Positions 1 to 7,331 of a stretch of 64,000 bases of DNA are shown here, in pieces (the stretch's first letter is position 1; every line of letters begins with the position of its first letter). This stretch comes from Marinilabiliales bacterium (GTDB lineage: Bacteria; Bacteroidota; Bacteroidia; Bacteroidales; SZUA-534). Made by a program: the position numbers and the translations under genes. The notes under the pieces were generated by a model, which saw nothing but the letters and a program-made list of their open reading frames with translations, made no database searches and was not told where the DNA came from. The stretch is from assembly GCA_003512955.1 (NCBI GenBank), contig DOTG01000038.1, positions 248,001 through 312,000 on the forward strand, read 5' to 3'.

Positions 1-1
1 T

Positions 2-145
2 AGCTTAAATGTTCCTAAAGGTAAACATGAAATGAAAGTGGTTTTTAAAGGTTATAAAACCGAGACTAAAGTAGTTAATGCAGGAAAAGAAACTTCAGTT
101 AATTTTATAATGACCCAAAGCGATAACAATTTAGTTGTAAAATAA
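2..145 (+). CDS. C-terminal end of a protein with a carboxypeptidase-regulatory-like domain (partial)
   Basis: An open frame enters from the left edge and ends at TAA 143-145 (47 residues visible). The residues read like the last strands of a small beta-sandwich of the carboxypeptidase-regulatory or PEGA type (pattern KGYKTETKVV then SVNFIM). Such domains are common in Bacteroidota surface and outer-membrane proteins. The rest of the protein is outside the window, so its function cannot be given. A hairpin terminator follows 19 bases later. Confidence 0.55.
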   Translation, partial: SLNVPKGKHEMKVVFKGYKTETKVVNAGKETSVNFIMTQSDNNLVVK

Positions 146-163
146 TCAGTTAAGAGAAATACT

Positions 164-201
164 AAAAAAGGCATTTTCAGTTTCCTGAAAATGCCTTTTT
201 T
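164..201. terminator. Bidirectional hairpin terminator between convergent genes
   Basis: A near-perfect inverted repeat: arm 164-180, four-base loop TTTC, arm 185-201. It has an A-run on the left and a T-run on the right, so it can end transcription from the partial gene (plus) and from the histidine kinase gene (minus). Confidence 0.85.
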
Positions 202-214
202 CTTTTCAAGATTT

Positions 215-1564
215 TTAAAATCGGATTTCGAATATTGTTATATCGTTTGTTGGCAATAGAATTAGATCACCACCCATTTTTAACATCAATTGCTTACTAA
301 GACTTAAACCAATGCCCGAACCATCAACTTTTGTGGTAAAAAAAGGCACGAAAATCTGCTCTCTGAGTTCGGGCGGAATGCTGGGTCCATTGTTGGCTAC
401 AGTTAGACTAACGGCATGGTCCTTATTCTCAACTTTAATGTTAATAATGGGTGAAAATTCATCCTGATATTGGCTTTGTGCTTCAATGGAATTCTTCATT
501 AAATTAATAAACACTTGTGACAACAAGTTTTCGTCAGAAACACAGGTCATCCCCGGTTCAATATGTTTTTGGATAGTTATCTGACCAAAATATTTGAATC
601 CGCTGCAAACCATCAGGTTGCCATCAATAAAATGATTTAAATCGATGGTTTTCATCTGAGGTTCGGGTAGTTTGGTGAATTTGCGGTAGTTTTCGACAAA
701 TTTCATCAACCCGGTACTTCGTTCTTCAATCACTTCAAGCCCTTTAACTGTATTGTCGATGGTTTTTTGCTCCAATTCGTCCAGGTTCAGGTTTTTACCA
801 TCTTTATAAAAATAACCACCAATTACTTTTGATAAGGTGGTAATAGGTGTAATGTTATTCATAATCTCGTGCGATAAGGTTCGGGCCAGTTTAATCCAGG
901 CTTCCACTTCGCGGTTATCAAGCTCTTTAGTAATATCGCTGACAGCCACTACCCGTATGGTTTCTTTTGGTGTTTTAATGCACGAAGGTTTAAACAGTAA
1001 TTTTTGGGCTTTATCGTTTTCAAATATTACCGAGACTGAACTTTGCGATTCGCATTCCATAATAAATACCGGTAAAGCTTCGTTGATACGCGCAAGCGAA
1101 CCCACATGGTGATAGGGAATAATGCCTGTAAGTTTCTCGGCCGCCGGGTTGGTAATGCTGATGCGTCCCTGGCCATTAACCGAGAAAAGCCCGGTTGCTG
1201 ACTGGTTAATGATGGAGCGGTAATATTGCTCCTGAGTATTGATTTCAACTTTGGTTTGACGGAAAAGTTCGTTTAGCTGGTTCATTCCTTCAAAAACATC
1301 ATCAATGGCTTTGTTACCTGTTTTTGCAGGTATTTTTAAGGTTGTATCTTCGTTTTCGATACCAAGCAGGAAAAAGGATATCCATCGGTTGATATTGTTG
1401 AAATAGAAAAGGGTATTGAATATTAATGTTATTGTAATAATCAATCCAAGCAATGAAAAAATGGGGCTATTGATTATAAAATAAATGTAAACCGTAAATC
1501 CTGAAAACAGTACCAAGCCAGTTAACCGGATAAAAACACCCCTATAGAAATGCTTAAAGTTCAT
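215..1564 (-). CDS. Membrane-bound PAS sensor histidine kinase (NtrB/NtrY type)
   Basis: Sensor kinase of 449 residues and probable partner of the sigma-54 regulator encoded just upstream. Two membrane segments lie near residues 11-32 and 35-57 with almost no periplasmic loop, so the signal is probably read in the membrane or cytoplasm. A PAS domain spans about 112-215. The HisKA box is SHEIMNN with the phosphoacceptor His near 232, followed by an N-box (NLMKNSIEA) and a C-terminal HATPase domain with GSGIGLSLSK. The usual Asp of the first glycine box is Asn (ANNGPS), a variant whose effect is unknown. It starts 4 bases after the regulator stop, so the two genes form an operon. The signal is unknown; proximity to the efflux genes suggests envelope stress or a toxic compound (inference). 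Confidence 0.9.
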   Translation of the reverse strand: MNFKHFYRGVFIRLTGLVLFSGFTVYIYFIINSPIFSLLGLIITITLIFNTLFYFNNINRWISFFLLGIENEDTTLKIPAKTGNKAIDDVFEGMNQLNELFRQTKVEINTQEQYYRSIINQSATGLFSVNGQGRISITNPAAEKLTGIIPYHHVGSLARINEALPVFIMECESQSSVSVIFENDKAQKLLFKPSCIKTPKETIRVVAVSDITKELDNREVEAWIKLARTLSHEIMNNITPITTLSKVIGGYFYKDGKNLNLDELEQKTIDNTVKGLEVIEERSTGLMKFVENYRKFTKLPEPQMKTIDLNHFIDGNLMVCSGFKYFGQITIQKHIEPGMTCVSDENLLSQVFINLMKNSIEAQSQYQDEFSPIINIKVENKDHAVSLTVANNGPSIPPELREQIFVPFFTTKVDGSGIGLSLSKQLMLKMGGDLILLPTNDITIFEIRF

Positions 1565-1568
1565 TCTT

Positions 1569-2930
1569 TCAGATATTGTATTTTTTTAATTTATTATATA
1601 GTGTCTGGCGGGTGATGCCCAGGTTTTTAGCTACAAGGGTCAGATTACCTTTTTCTTTATCCATATGGGACAGAATCATCTGTTTTTCCATGTCATCAAT
1701 GGTTTGATTTTGAAGTATATGTGAAATTGACTGTTCGGAGCGAAGGACAAAATCGTTGGCTGAGATTACTGATTTATCGGTTAAAATAACAGCCTTTTCA
1801 ACCGCATGCTGTAATTCGCGAACATTGCCTGGCCAGTGGTAGAGGTTTAGTTTTTCAATGGCCTCATCACCGATCTTTATTCCTGATTTGCTGTATTTAC
1901 GGGTATATCTGTCGAGATAGAACCGTGCAAGCAAGTAAATATCGCCTGTTCGTTCACGCAAGGGAGGAATTTCAATATGTATGGTATTGATACGGTAAAG
2001 TAAATCCTGACGGAAAGAGCCGATTTTTACCATTTCGTCAAGGTTTTTATTGGTGGCTGAAATCAACCGGATATCAATCGGAATGGGTAAATTGGAACCA
2101 AGGCGGGTAACGGTGCGGTTTTGTAAAACCGCTAACAATTTAGCCTGCATGGTAGGTGGAAGGTTCCCGATTTCATCAAGAAAAAGGGTTCCTTTGTGAG
2201 CCGTTTCAAATTTTCCGGCGCGGTTTTCTTTTGCATCGGTAAATGATCCTTTGGTGTGGCCAAACAACTCGCTTTCAAAGAGTGTATCGCTGATAGAACC
2301 CATGTCGATGGTGACCATTACCTCGTTGCTTCGGTTCGATAACTGGTGGATTTCGCGGGCTACCAGTTCCTTCCCTGTTCCGTTTTCGCCAGTGATTAGA
2401 ACATTGGCATCGGTTAAAGCTACTTTCCGAATGAGATCCATGACTTTTTGCATAGCTGCAGATTGCCCAATAATGGCTTGTCCGGCAGGGTTGATTTCGT
2501 TTTTAAGGTTTTTTGTTTTCTCGCGCAATTGGAGCGTTTCCTGTTTGCTTTTTCGCATTTCAAGCGATGAGGTTAGGGTTGCAATTAGTTTGTGGTTATC
2601 CCAGGGTTTTAGTACAAAATCGAAAGCCCCCTGTTTAACAGCTTTTACAGCTAACTCCACATCACCATGGGCTGTAATCATTACAACACTTATCGTTGGA
2701 TCGATTTCGTGAATACGCTGGAGCCAATACATTCCTTCGTTTCCGGTATTGATGCCGGCTTTAAAATTCATATCAAGCAAAACAGTATCAATGGCATTTT
2801 GCTGAATAAACGAAATCAGGTTGTTCGGACTTTTGAGGGTGAATACCTCTTGGAACTCTTCCTGAAGAAGCATTTCAAGTGCGATAAGGACACTTTTATT
2901 ATCATCAATAATCAGGATTCTTCCTTTCAT
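1569..2930 (-). CDS. Sigma-54-dependent response regulator (NtrC family)
   Basis: Transcription activator of 453 residues: receiver domain (1-120, phosphoacceptor Asp53, conserved Lys108), AAA+ ATPase (about 152-380, Walker A GENGTGKE at 181-188) and a Fis-type helix-turn-helix at the C-terminus (LGITRQTLYNKLKKY). The sigma-54 contact loop reads GSFTDA at 228-233 instead of the classical GAFTGA. It is first in an operon with the histidine kinase and is transcribed away from the TolC gene. A sigma-54-like promoter stands in front of tolC (3074-3089), so control of the efflux operon is the simplest reading (inference). Confidence 0.92.
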   Translation of the reverse strand: MKGRILIIDDNKSVLIALEMLLQEEFQEVFTLKSPNNLISFIQQNAIDTVLLDMNFKAGINTGNEGMYWLQRIHEIDPTISVVMITAHGDVELAVKAVKQGAFDFVLKPWDNHKLIATLTSSLEMRKSKQETLQLREKTKNLKNEINPAGQAIIGQSAAMQKVMDLIRKVALTDANVLITGENGTGKELVAREIHQLSNRSNEVMVTIDMGSISDTLFESELFGHTKGSFTDAKENRAGKFETAHKGTLFLDEIGNLPPTMQAKLLAVLQNRTVTRLGSNLPIPIDIRLISATNKNLDEMVKIGSFRQDLLYRINTIHIEIPPLRERTGDIYLLARFYLDRYTRKYSKSGIKIGDEAIEKLNLYHWPGNVRELQHAVEKAVILTDKSVISANDFVLRSEQSISHILQNQTIDDMEKQMILSHMDKEKGNLTLVAKNLGITRQTLYNKLKKYNI

Positions 2931-3073
2931 GTCAACAATTTAATTAATTAGAATTTAAAACTACAGAATCTGTAAAAAATATCGACAAGTGGTGTAAATT
3001 TATTTGACACTTATTTTTAGGATTCAATTTTGCTGTCTATCTAAAAGTCATAAAAACAGGCATTTGTATTTTC

Positions 3074-3089
3074 TGGCACAGCCATTGAT
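3074..3089 (+). promoter_or_regulatory. Candidate sigma-54 promoter of the efflux operon
   Basis: TGGCAC at 3074-3079, five bases, then TTGAT at 3085-3089: close to the -24/-12 consensus TGGCAC-N5-TTGCA. Only the C of the -12 GC is changed (to A). It lies 37 bases before the tolC ATG and faces away from the NtrC-type regulator gene. Confidence 0.6.
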
Positions 3090-3125
3090 TTTTGAGAACC
3101 CGATAAAATAGAATAATTAATACGA

Positions 3126-4535
3126 ATGACAACCCTTACAATCTTGAAAAGCAAGAAACAGAAAATTATCGACAGGTTGGATACAAATCCAGATGCGCTT
3201 TTGTCGATGGTTTTTAAATTGATTTTAATGTTTATAGTTTTTGGGTTAAATAGCCCGGTAATGTGTCAGGAGGTTTGGAATTTGCCTATGTGTATTGATT
3301 ACGCCATTGAACACAACATTGAATTGAACCAAAAAGCCCTTGAGGTACAAACTCAAAAAGTAAATATGCTTGAAAATACTGCCGGGTTGCTTCCCGGATT
3401 AAATATGGGAACCTATGCCACTCTTTATTTTGGGCGAAATGTTGATGCCGATAATAACATTACGTTTAATAAAACTTTAACTAACAATTACTGGATTGAA
3501 TCATCAGTAAATTTATTTAATGGTTGGATGCAGGTTAACACCATCTCATACAACCGATATTTGTTAAATGCCTCGAAACAAGGATACGAAATAGCCAGAA
3601 ATCAACTAATTATGAATGTTCTTTCAGCTTATTATACCGTAGTTTATTCAAGGGGATTACTGTTGGTGGCTAATGAACAGGTAATCTTATCGGGTAAAGA
3701 GGTAGAGCGTTCGCAACAGATGGTCGATCTGGGGAGGGGTTCACCGGTTATCCTTCAGGAACTGAAAAGTAACTGGGCTGCCGATAAATTAAATCTTGCA
3801 CAAGCCGAAGGAAATTATATGGGTGCTGTTATTGCTTTCAAGCAATTGCTCCGCCTTAACGAATCGGAATTGCTGTTGACAGATACTTTGGGAGTTGAAT
3901 CATTATATATGGAATCATTACCCAATGCTGATAGTATTTATCAGCAGGCCCTTGGTAAACTTCCTGAAATGAAACAGCAGGATTTTTTAGTACAAGCGGC
4001 TAAAAAAGATCTGGCTATTTCAAGGGGAAGCCTTTCGCCCCGGATTTATTTAAGTGGAGGGTTAAATACCGGTTATTACAACAGTAATGACTCAACTGAT
4101 TTTAGGAAACAATGGAATAATAACCAGAGTGAATACGTTCAGGTTGGTGTTTCGATACCGATTTTTAACCAAGCCTCGGGTTGTGGAAACATAAAACGCA
4201 AAAAGATTTTATTAGAAAACCAGAAATTGTCATTTGAAAAAGCTAAAGAAGCCCTGAATTCACAGATAATTCAAACACATCAGGATTTATTATCGGCGGA
4301 GAAAGAGTTTTTATCGTCGCAGGAAATGTTAACCTACAGTGAGCTGTCGTACAAACAGATGGCAAAGAAATTGGAAAATGGATCGGCGAGTCCAACGGAA
4401 TATTCAGCTGCCAAACAAAAGGTACTATCGGCAAAAGCCAATCTATTAAAATCGAAACTGCTTTATGGAATGTACCGCCAAATGTTGGAATTTTATATGA
4501 GGGGGGATTGGGAACACCTTAAGGTTGCAGGGTAA
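3126..4535 (+). CDS. TolC-family outer-membrane efflux protein
   Basis: Outer-membrane channel component of a three-part exporter, 469 residues. The first ATG (3126) gives a hydrophilic head of 27 residues before a signal-like segment (FKLILMFIVFGLNSPVMCQ). A start at ATG 3207 would put the signal peptide at the N-terminus, so either start is possible; 3126 fits the promoter position. The mature part shows the TolC/OEP pattern: long alpha-helical stretches rich in Q, K, E and A, two repeats, and an entry such as WNLPMCIDYAIEHNIELNQ. The HlyD-like adaptor follows after 82 bases. Export of a small molecule or peptide with the downstream ABC proteins is inferred from gene order. Confidence 0.88.
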   Translation: MTTLTILKSKKQKIIDRLDTNPDALLSMVFKLILMFIVFGLNSPVMCQEVWNLPMCIDYAIEHNIELNQKALEVQTQKVNMLENTAGLLPGLNMGTYATLYFGRNVDADNNITFNKTLTNNYWIESSVNLFNGWMQVNTISYNRYLLNASKQGYEIARNQLIMNVLSAYYTVVYSRGLLLVANEQVILSGKEVERSQQMVDLGRGSPVILQELKSNWAADKLNLAQAEGNYMGAVIAFKQLLRLNESELLLTDTLGVESLYMESLPNADSIYQQALGKLPEMKQQDFLVQAAKKDLAISRGSLSPRIYLSGGLNTGYYNSNDSTDFRKQWNNNQSEYVQVGVSIPIFNQASGCGNIKRKKILLENQKLSFEKAKEALNSQIIQTHQDLLSAEKEFLSSQEMLTYSELSYKQMAKKLENGSASPTEYSAAKQKVLSAKANLLKSKLLYGMYRQMLEFYMRGDWEHLKVAG

Positions 4536-4617
4536 CTGGGTGCCAAAGTACCGGGATTGTAATGCAAATTAAGTGAATTGCAACTTTAAACCTCACACAT
4601 TTCGAAAACTTAAAAGT

Positions 4618-5889
4618 ATGAATACAACAACAGAATCGATGGATCGGGTAATTGAAAAGAAAAAAGGAATACGCCCACAACATATTTATATTGGATTGGG
4701 GGTTCTGTTCCTGCTGGGAATAATTTACCTGGCATTCATCCGTAAGAATGTTTCGACCTTGAGGGTAGATATTGAAAAAATAACCATTGAAACCGTTGAA
4801 CATGGCATCTTTCACGATTATATTACTGTTACCGGCAACGTGGAACCCATTGCTACCATTTATCTTGATGCCCGGGTTGGCGGTCGTGTGGAGGAAAAAG
4901 TGGTTGAAGAGGGTTCAATGGTGAAACAGGGCGAGGTGATTTTGCGCCTGAGTAATCCCGATTTAACCATGAATATTTTGAACAGTGAGGCCCAATTGGC
5001 TGAAAAGGCCAATTTTTTACGCAATACCCAGGTTACCATGGAACAGGAGCGGCTGAACATTAAACGTGAATTACTTAACCTGGAATTTGATATTAAAAAG
5101 AAAAAACGGGCTTTTGATCAAAACAAAGTGTTGTTTGCTGAACATCTTATCTCGAAAGAGGATTTTCTGAAAGCTGAGGAAGATTACCAATTTGCACAAC
5201 GTTCTTATGAATTGTACATGGAAAGGCAGAAACAGGACTCCATTTACCGGTCAATTCAAGTAGGGCAGATGGAATACAACCTGCAAAATATGGGGGAGAA
5301 CCTGAAACTGGTACATGAGCAGCAAGAACAACTCAATGTGAAAGCCCCGGTAGATGGCCAGTTGACCATTTTAGATGCCGAACTGGGACAGTCAATACCT
5401 CAGGGTGGCAGGTTAGGCCAAATCCATGTGCTGACTTCATTCAAGGTAGTAGCTCAAATTGATGAACATTATATTGATAAAGTTCGTGAAGGCCTAACAG
5501 CCATTCTGGAACGACAGGGACAGGAGTTTAAACTGAAAATCCGTAAAGTATTGCCCGACGTAAAAGATGGCCGTTTTGCTGTTGAAATGGTTTTTGAGGG
5601 CGAGACCCCGCAGAATATGCGCACGGGGCAAACTTACTATGCCCGCTTGCAATTGGGCGATCCCAAAGAATCGCTGCTGCTGCCCCGTGGAAGTTTCTTC
5701 CAGTCAACCGGCGGACAATGGATTTTTGTTGTCGGCGCTGATGGAAAAACCGCCGAACAACGGTTTATCAAAATCGGAAGCCAAAACCCCAAATACTACG
5801 AACTGCTCGAAGGCATTGAACCCGGCGAACGGGTTATTACTTCGGGGTACGATTCGTTTGGCGAAAATGAAAGGTTGGTGTTGGATTAG
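4618..5889 (+). CDS. HlyD/MacA-type periplasmic adaptor (membrane fusion protein)
   Basis: Links the inner-membrane ABC transporter to TolC. From ATG 4618 it is 423 residues; an in-frame GTG at 4573 also exists, but the ATG start gives the usual short basic head followed by one membrane anchor (HIYIGLGVLFLLGIIYLAF). Then come a lipoyl/biotinyl-like half (GGRVEEKVVEEGSMVKQGEVI), a long coiled-coil hairpin, the second half (APVDGQLTILDAELGQSI) and beta-barrel plus membrane-proximal domains ending in ERVITSGYDSFGENE. It lies between tolC and the ATPase gene, with repeats and a four-helix-bundle gene following. Confidence 0.9.
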   Translation: MNTTTESMDRVIEKKKGIRPQHIYIGLGVLFLLGIIYLAFIRKNVSTLRVDIEKITIETVEHGIFHDYITVTGNVEPIATIYLDARVGGRVEEKVVEEGSMVKQGEVILRLSNPDLTMNILNSEAQLAEKANFLRNTQVTMEQERLNIKRELLNLEFDIKKKKRAFDQNKVLFAEHLISKEDFLKAEEDYQFAQRSYELYMERQKQDSIYRSIQVGQMEYNLQNMGENLKLVHEQQEQLNVKAPVDGQLTILDAELGQSIPQGGRLGQIHVLTSFKVVAQIDEHYIDKVREGLTAILERQGQEFKLKIRKVLPDVKDGRFAVEMVFEGETPQNMRTGQTYYARLQLGDPKESLLLPRGSFFQSTGGQWIFVVGADGKTAEQRFIKIGSQNPKYYELLEGIEPGERVITSGYDSFGENERLVLD

Positions 5890-6000
5890 GTGGCAGGGTT
5901 ACAGAGTGGAAAGGTGGAAGGGTTTGAATGGTGTAAAGGTGGAAAGGGTTTGAATGGTGTAAAGGTGGAAAGGGTAGGAATGGTTGGAAGGTTAAAAATT
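5889..6000. repeat. G-rich intergenic repeat with a 26-bp tandem unit
   Basis: After the adaptor stop the sequence is a purine-rich tract built on GGTGGAAAGG and AATGGTGTAA. A 26-bp unit recurs with starts at 5920, 5946 and 5972 (two good copies and a partial one). Similar tracts occur near 7188-7286, 14955-15035 and 17484-17530, always next to efflux genes. No protein is supported here. Confidence 0.75.
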
Positions 6001-6038
6001 GCTATCTTTTGTTTTTTAATTCATAAAAAAACAGAAAT

Positions 6039-6401
6039 ATGGAAAATAAAATTGAAAAATTTGAAGATCTGCTGATTTGGCAAGATGGTGTTGAGCTATC
6101 TGTTCAGATTTATGCCCATTTTAAAGAGTGCAAAGATTATGGTTTTAGGGACCAAGTGCAAAGAGCCTCAGTATCAATTCCCAGCAATACTGCTGAAGGA
6201 TTTGACCGTCTTAGTAATAATGAATTTATACGATTCTTGAAAATTGCTAAAGGCTCATGTGCCGAATTGCGAACTCAATTGATAATAGCCCAAAAAGTTG
6301 GATTGTTAGCTGATTCAACTGAATTGATAGAACATACAAAGAAATTGTCGGCTATGATTCAAAAAATGATAAGTTATCGCGATGGAATAAGAAAAAAGTA
6401 A
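6039..6401 (+). CDS. Four-helix-bundle protein (23S rRNA intervening-sequence / S23 family)
   Basis: A 120-residue protein of the family first found in 23S rRNA intervening sequences (PF05635). Diagnostic stretches are KFEDLLIWQDGVEL near the N-terminus, FRDQVQRASVSIPSNTAEGF in the middle and FLKIAKGSCAELRTQL after it. Family structures are pentamers of four-helix bundles; the cellular role of stand-alone copies is unknown. The gene sits inside the efflux locus, between adaptor and ATPase, bordered by G-rich repeats. A TATCTTTTG sequence near 6003-6011 may be its own promoter. No reverse transcriptase or diversity-generating repeat is nearby, so the Avd role of some relatives is not supported. 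Confidence 0.88.
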   Translation: MENKIEKFEDLLIWQDGVELSVQIYAHFKECKDYGFRDQVQRASVSIPSNTAEGFDRLSNNEFIRFLKIAKGSCAELRTQLIIAQKVGLLADSTELIEHTKKLSAMIQKMISYRDGIRKK

Positions 6402-6506
6402 AATATGAAAAAGGTGAAGAGGTTAAAAGGTAAGATGTGAAATAGAATATTGTTTTTACCATTCTACCATACAACCGTTCTGCCTTTAACCCCAAAATTT
6501 AAAACT

Positions 6507-7187
6507 ATGATAAAGACAGAAAAACTCTCAAAAGTATTCCGCACCGAGGAAGTAGAAACTTTGGCGCTGAACCAGGTAGATGTCCATGTAAAACCTGGAG
6601 AATTTGTGGCCATCATGGGTCCATCGGGTTGTGGAAAATCAACGTTGCTCAACATTCTTGGGTTGCTCGATAACCCTACGAATGGAAGTTGCCAATTTAA
6701 TGGCATTGAAGTAGCCCGCTTGAAAGAACGTGAACGTACCAAATTCCGTAAAGGAAATATCGGGTTCGTGTTCCAGAGCTTTAACCTGATTGATGAACTG
6801 AACGTTTATGAAAATGTGGAACTCCCGTTGGTTTATCTGAACATGAAAGGTTCGGAGCGGAGGCAGAAGGTTGAAGAGGTGTTGAAACGGATGAAGATAG
6901 GCCACAGGGCCAAACACTTTCCGCAACAACTATCGGGTGGGCAGCAACAACGTGTAGCCATAGCCCGTGCTGTGGTGGCAAATCCCAAACTGATTCTGGC
7001 CGACGAGCCAACAGGTAATCTTGATTCGAAAAACGGGATTGAGGTGATGAACCTGCTTTCGGAACTGAACCAGGAAGGCACCACCATAGTAATGGTAACG
7101 CACAGCGACCGCGATGCCGGTTATGCCCATCGGGTTATTAATCTGCTGGATGGAGCGGTGATTACAGAAAAGACAAATAAGGAATAA
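6507..7187 (+). CDS. ABC transporter ATP-binding protein (MacB/LolD type)
   Basis: ATPase subunit for the FtsX-type permeases that follow. From ATG 6507 it has 226 residues, the normal LolD/MacB-NBD size; the upstream TTG at 6450 would add an unrelated leader. Motifs: Walker A GPSGCGKS (38-45), Q-loop FVFQSFNLI, signature LSGGQQQRVA, Walker B LILADEP, switch His in VTHSD. ATPases of this class drive mechanotransmission across the periplasm rather than transport through the membrane. It precedes the permeases and is separated from the first by a 144-base spacer holding an inverted repeat. Confidence 0.93.
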   Translation: MIKTEKLSKVFRTEEVETLALNQVDVHVKPGEFVAIMGPSGCGKSTLLNILGLLDNPTNGSCQFNGIEVARLKERERTKFRKGNIGFVFQSFNLIDELNVYENVELPLVYLNMKGSERRQKVEEVLKRMKIGHRAKHFPQQLSGGQQQRVAIARAVVANPKLILADEPTGNLDSKNGIEVMNLLSELNQEGTTIVMVTHSDRDAGYAHRVINLLDGAVITEKTNKE

Positions 7188-7196
7188 AAAGGGTTA

Positions 7197-7253
7197 CAAG
7201 GTGGCAGGGTAACAAGGTGGCAAGGTAGCAAGGTGGAAAACCCTGCCACCTTG
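7197..7253. repeat. Long inverted repeat in the ATPase-permease spacer
   Basis: CAAGGTGGCAGGGT at 7197-7210 and its exact reverse complement at 7240-7253, extendable to about 20 paired bases with one mismatch. The 29-base loop is made of further AAGGTGGCAAGG copies, and ACCCTGGAACC copies follow to 7286. In RNA this would form a stable hairpin between the ATPase and permease reading frames. There is no T-run, so it is not a typical terminator. Confidence 0.7.
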
Positions 7254-7331
7254 AAACCCTGGAACCCTAGAACCCTGGAACCTTAAAGCATTAATAGCGA
7301 GTAATTATAAAATATTTTTAACTGAACAATT

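Noticed and set aside
2251..2712. 153-codon plus-strand frame over the NtrC-type gene
   Set aside because: It is a shadow of the conserved AAA+ coding sequence on the other strand, with no domain of its own.
6039..6401. Avd-type accessory protein of a diversity-generating retroelement
   Set aside because: No reverse transcriptase, template repeat or variable repeat is present nearby; the protein fits the stand-alone 23S-IVS family.
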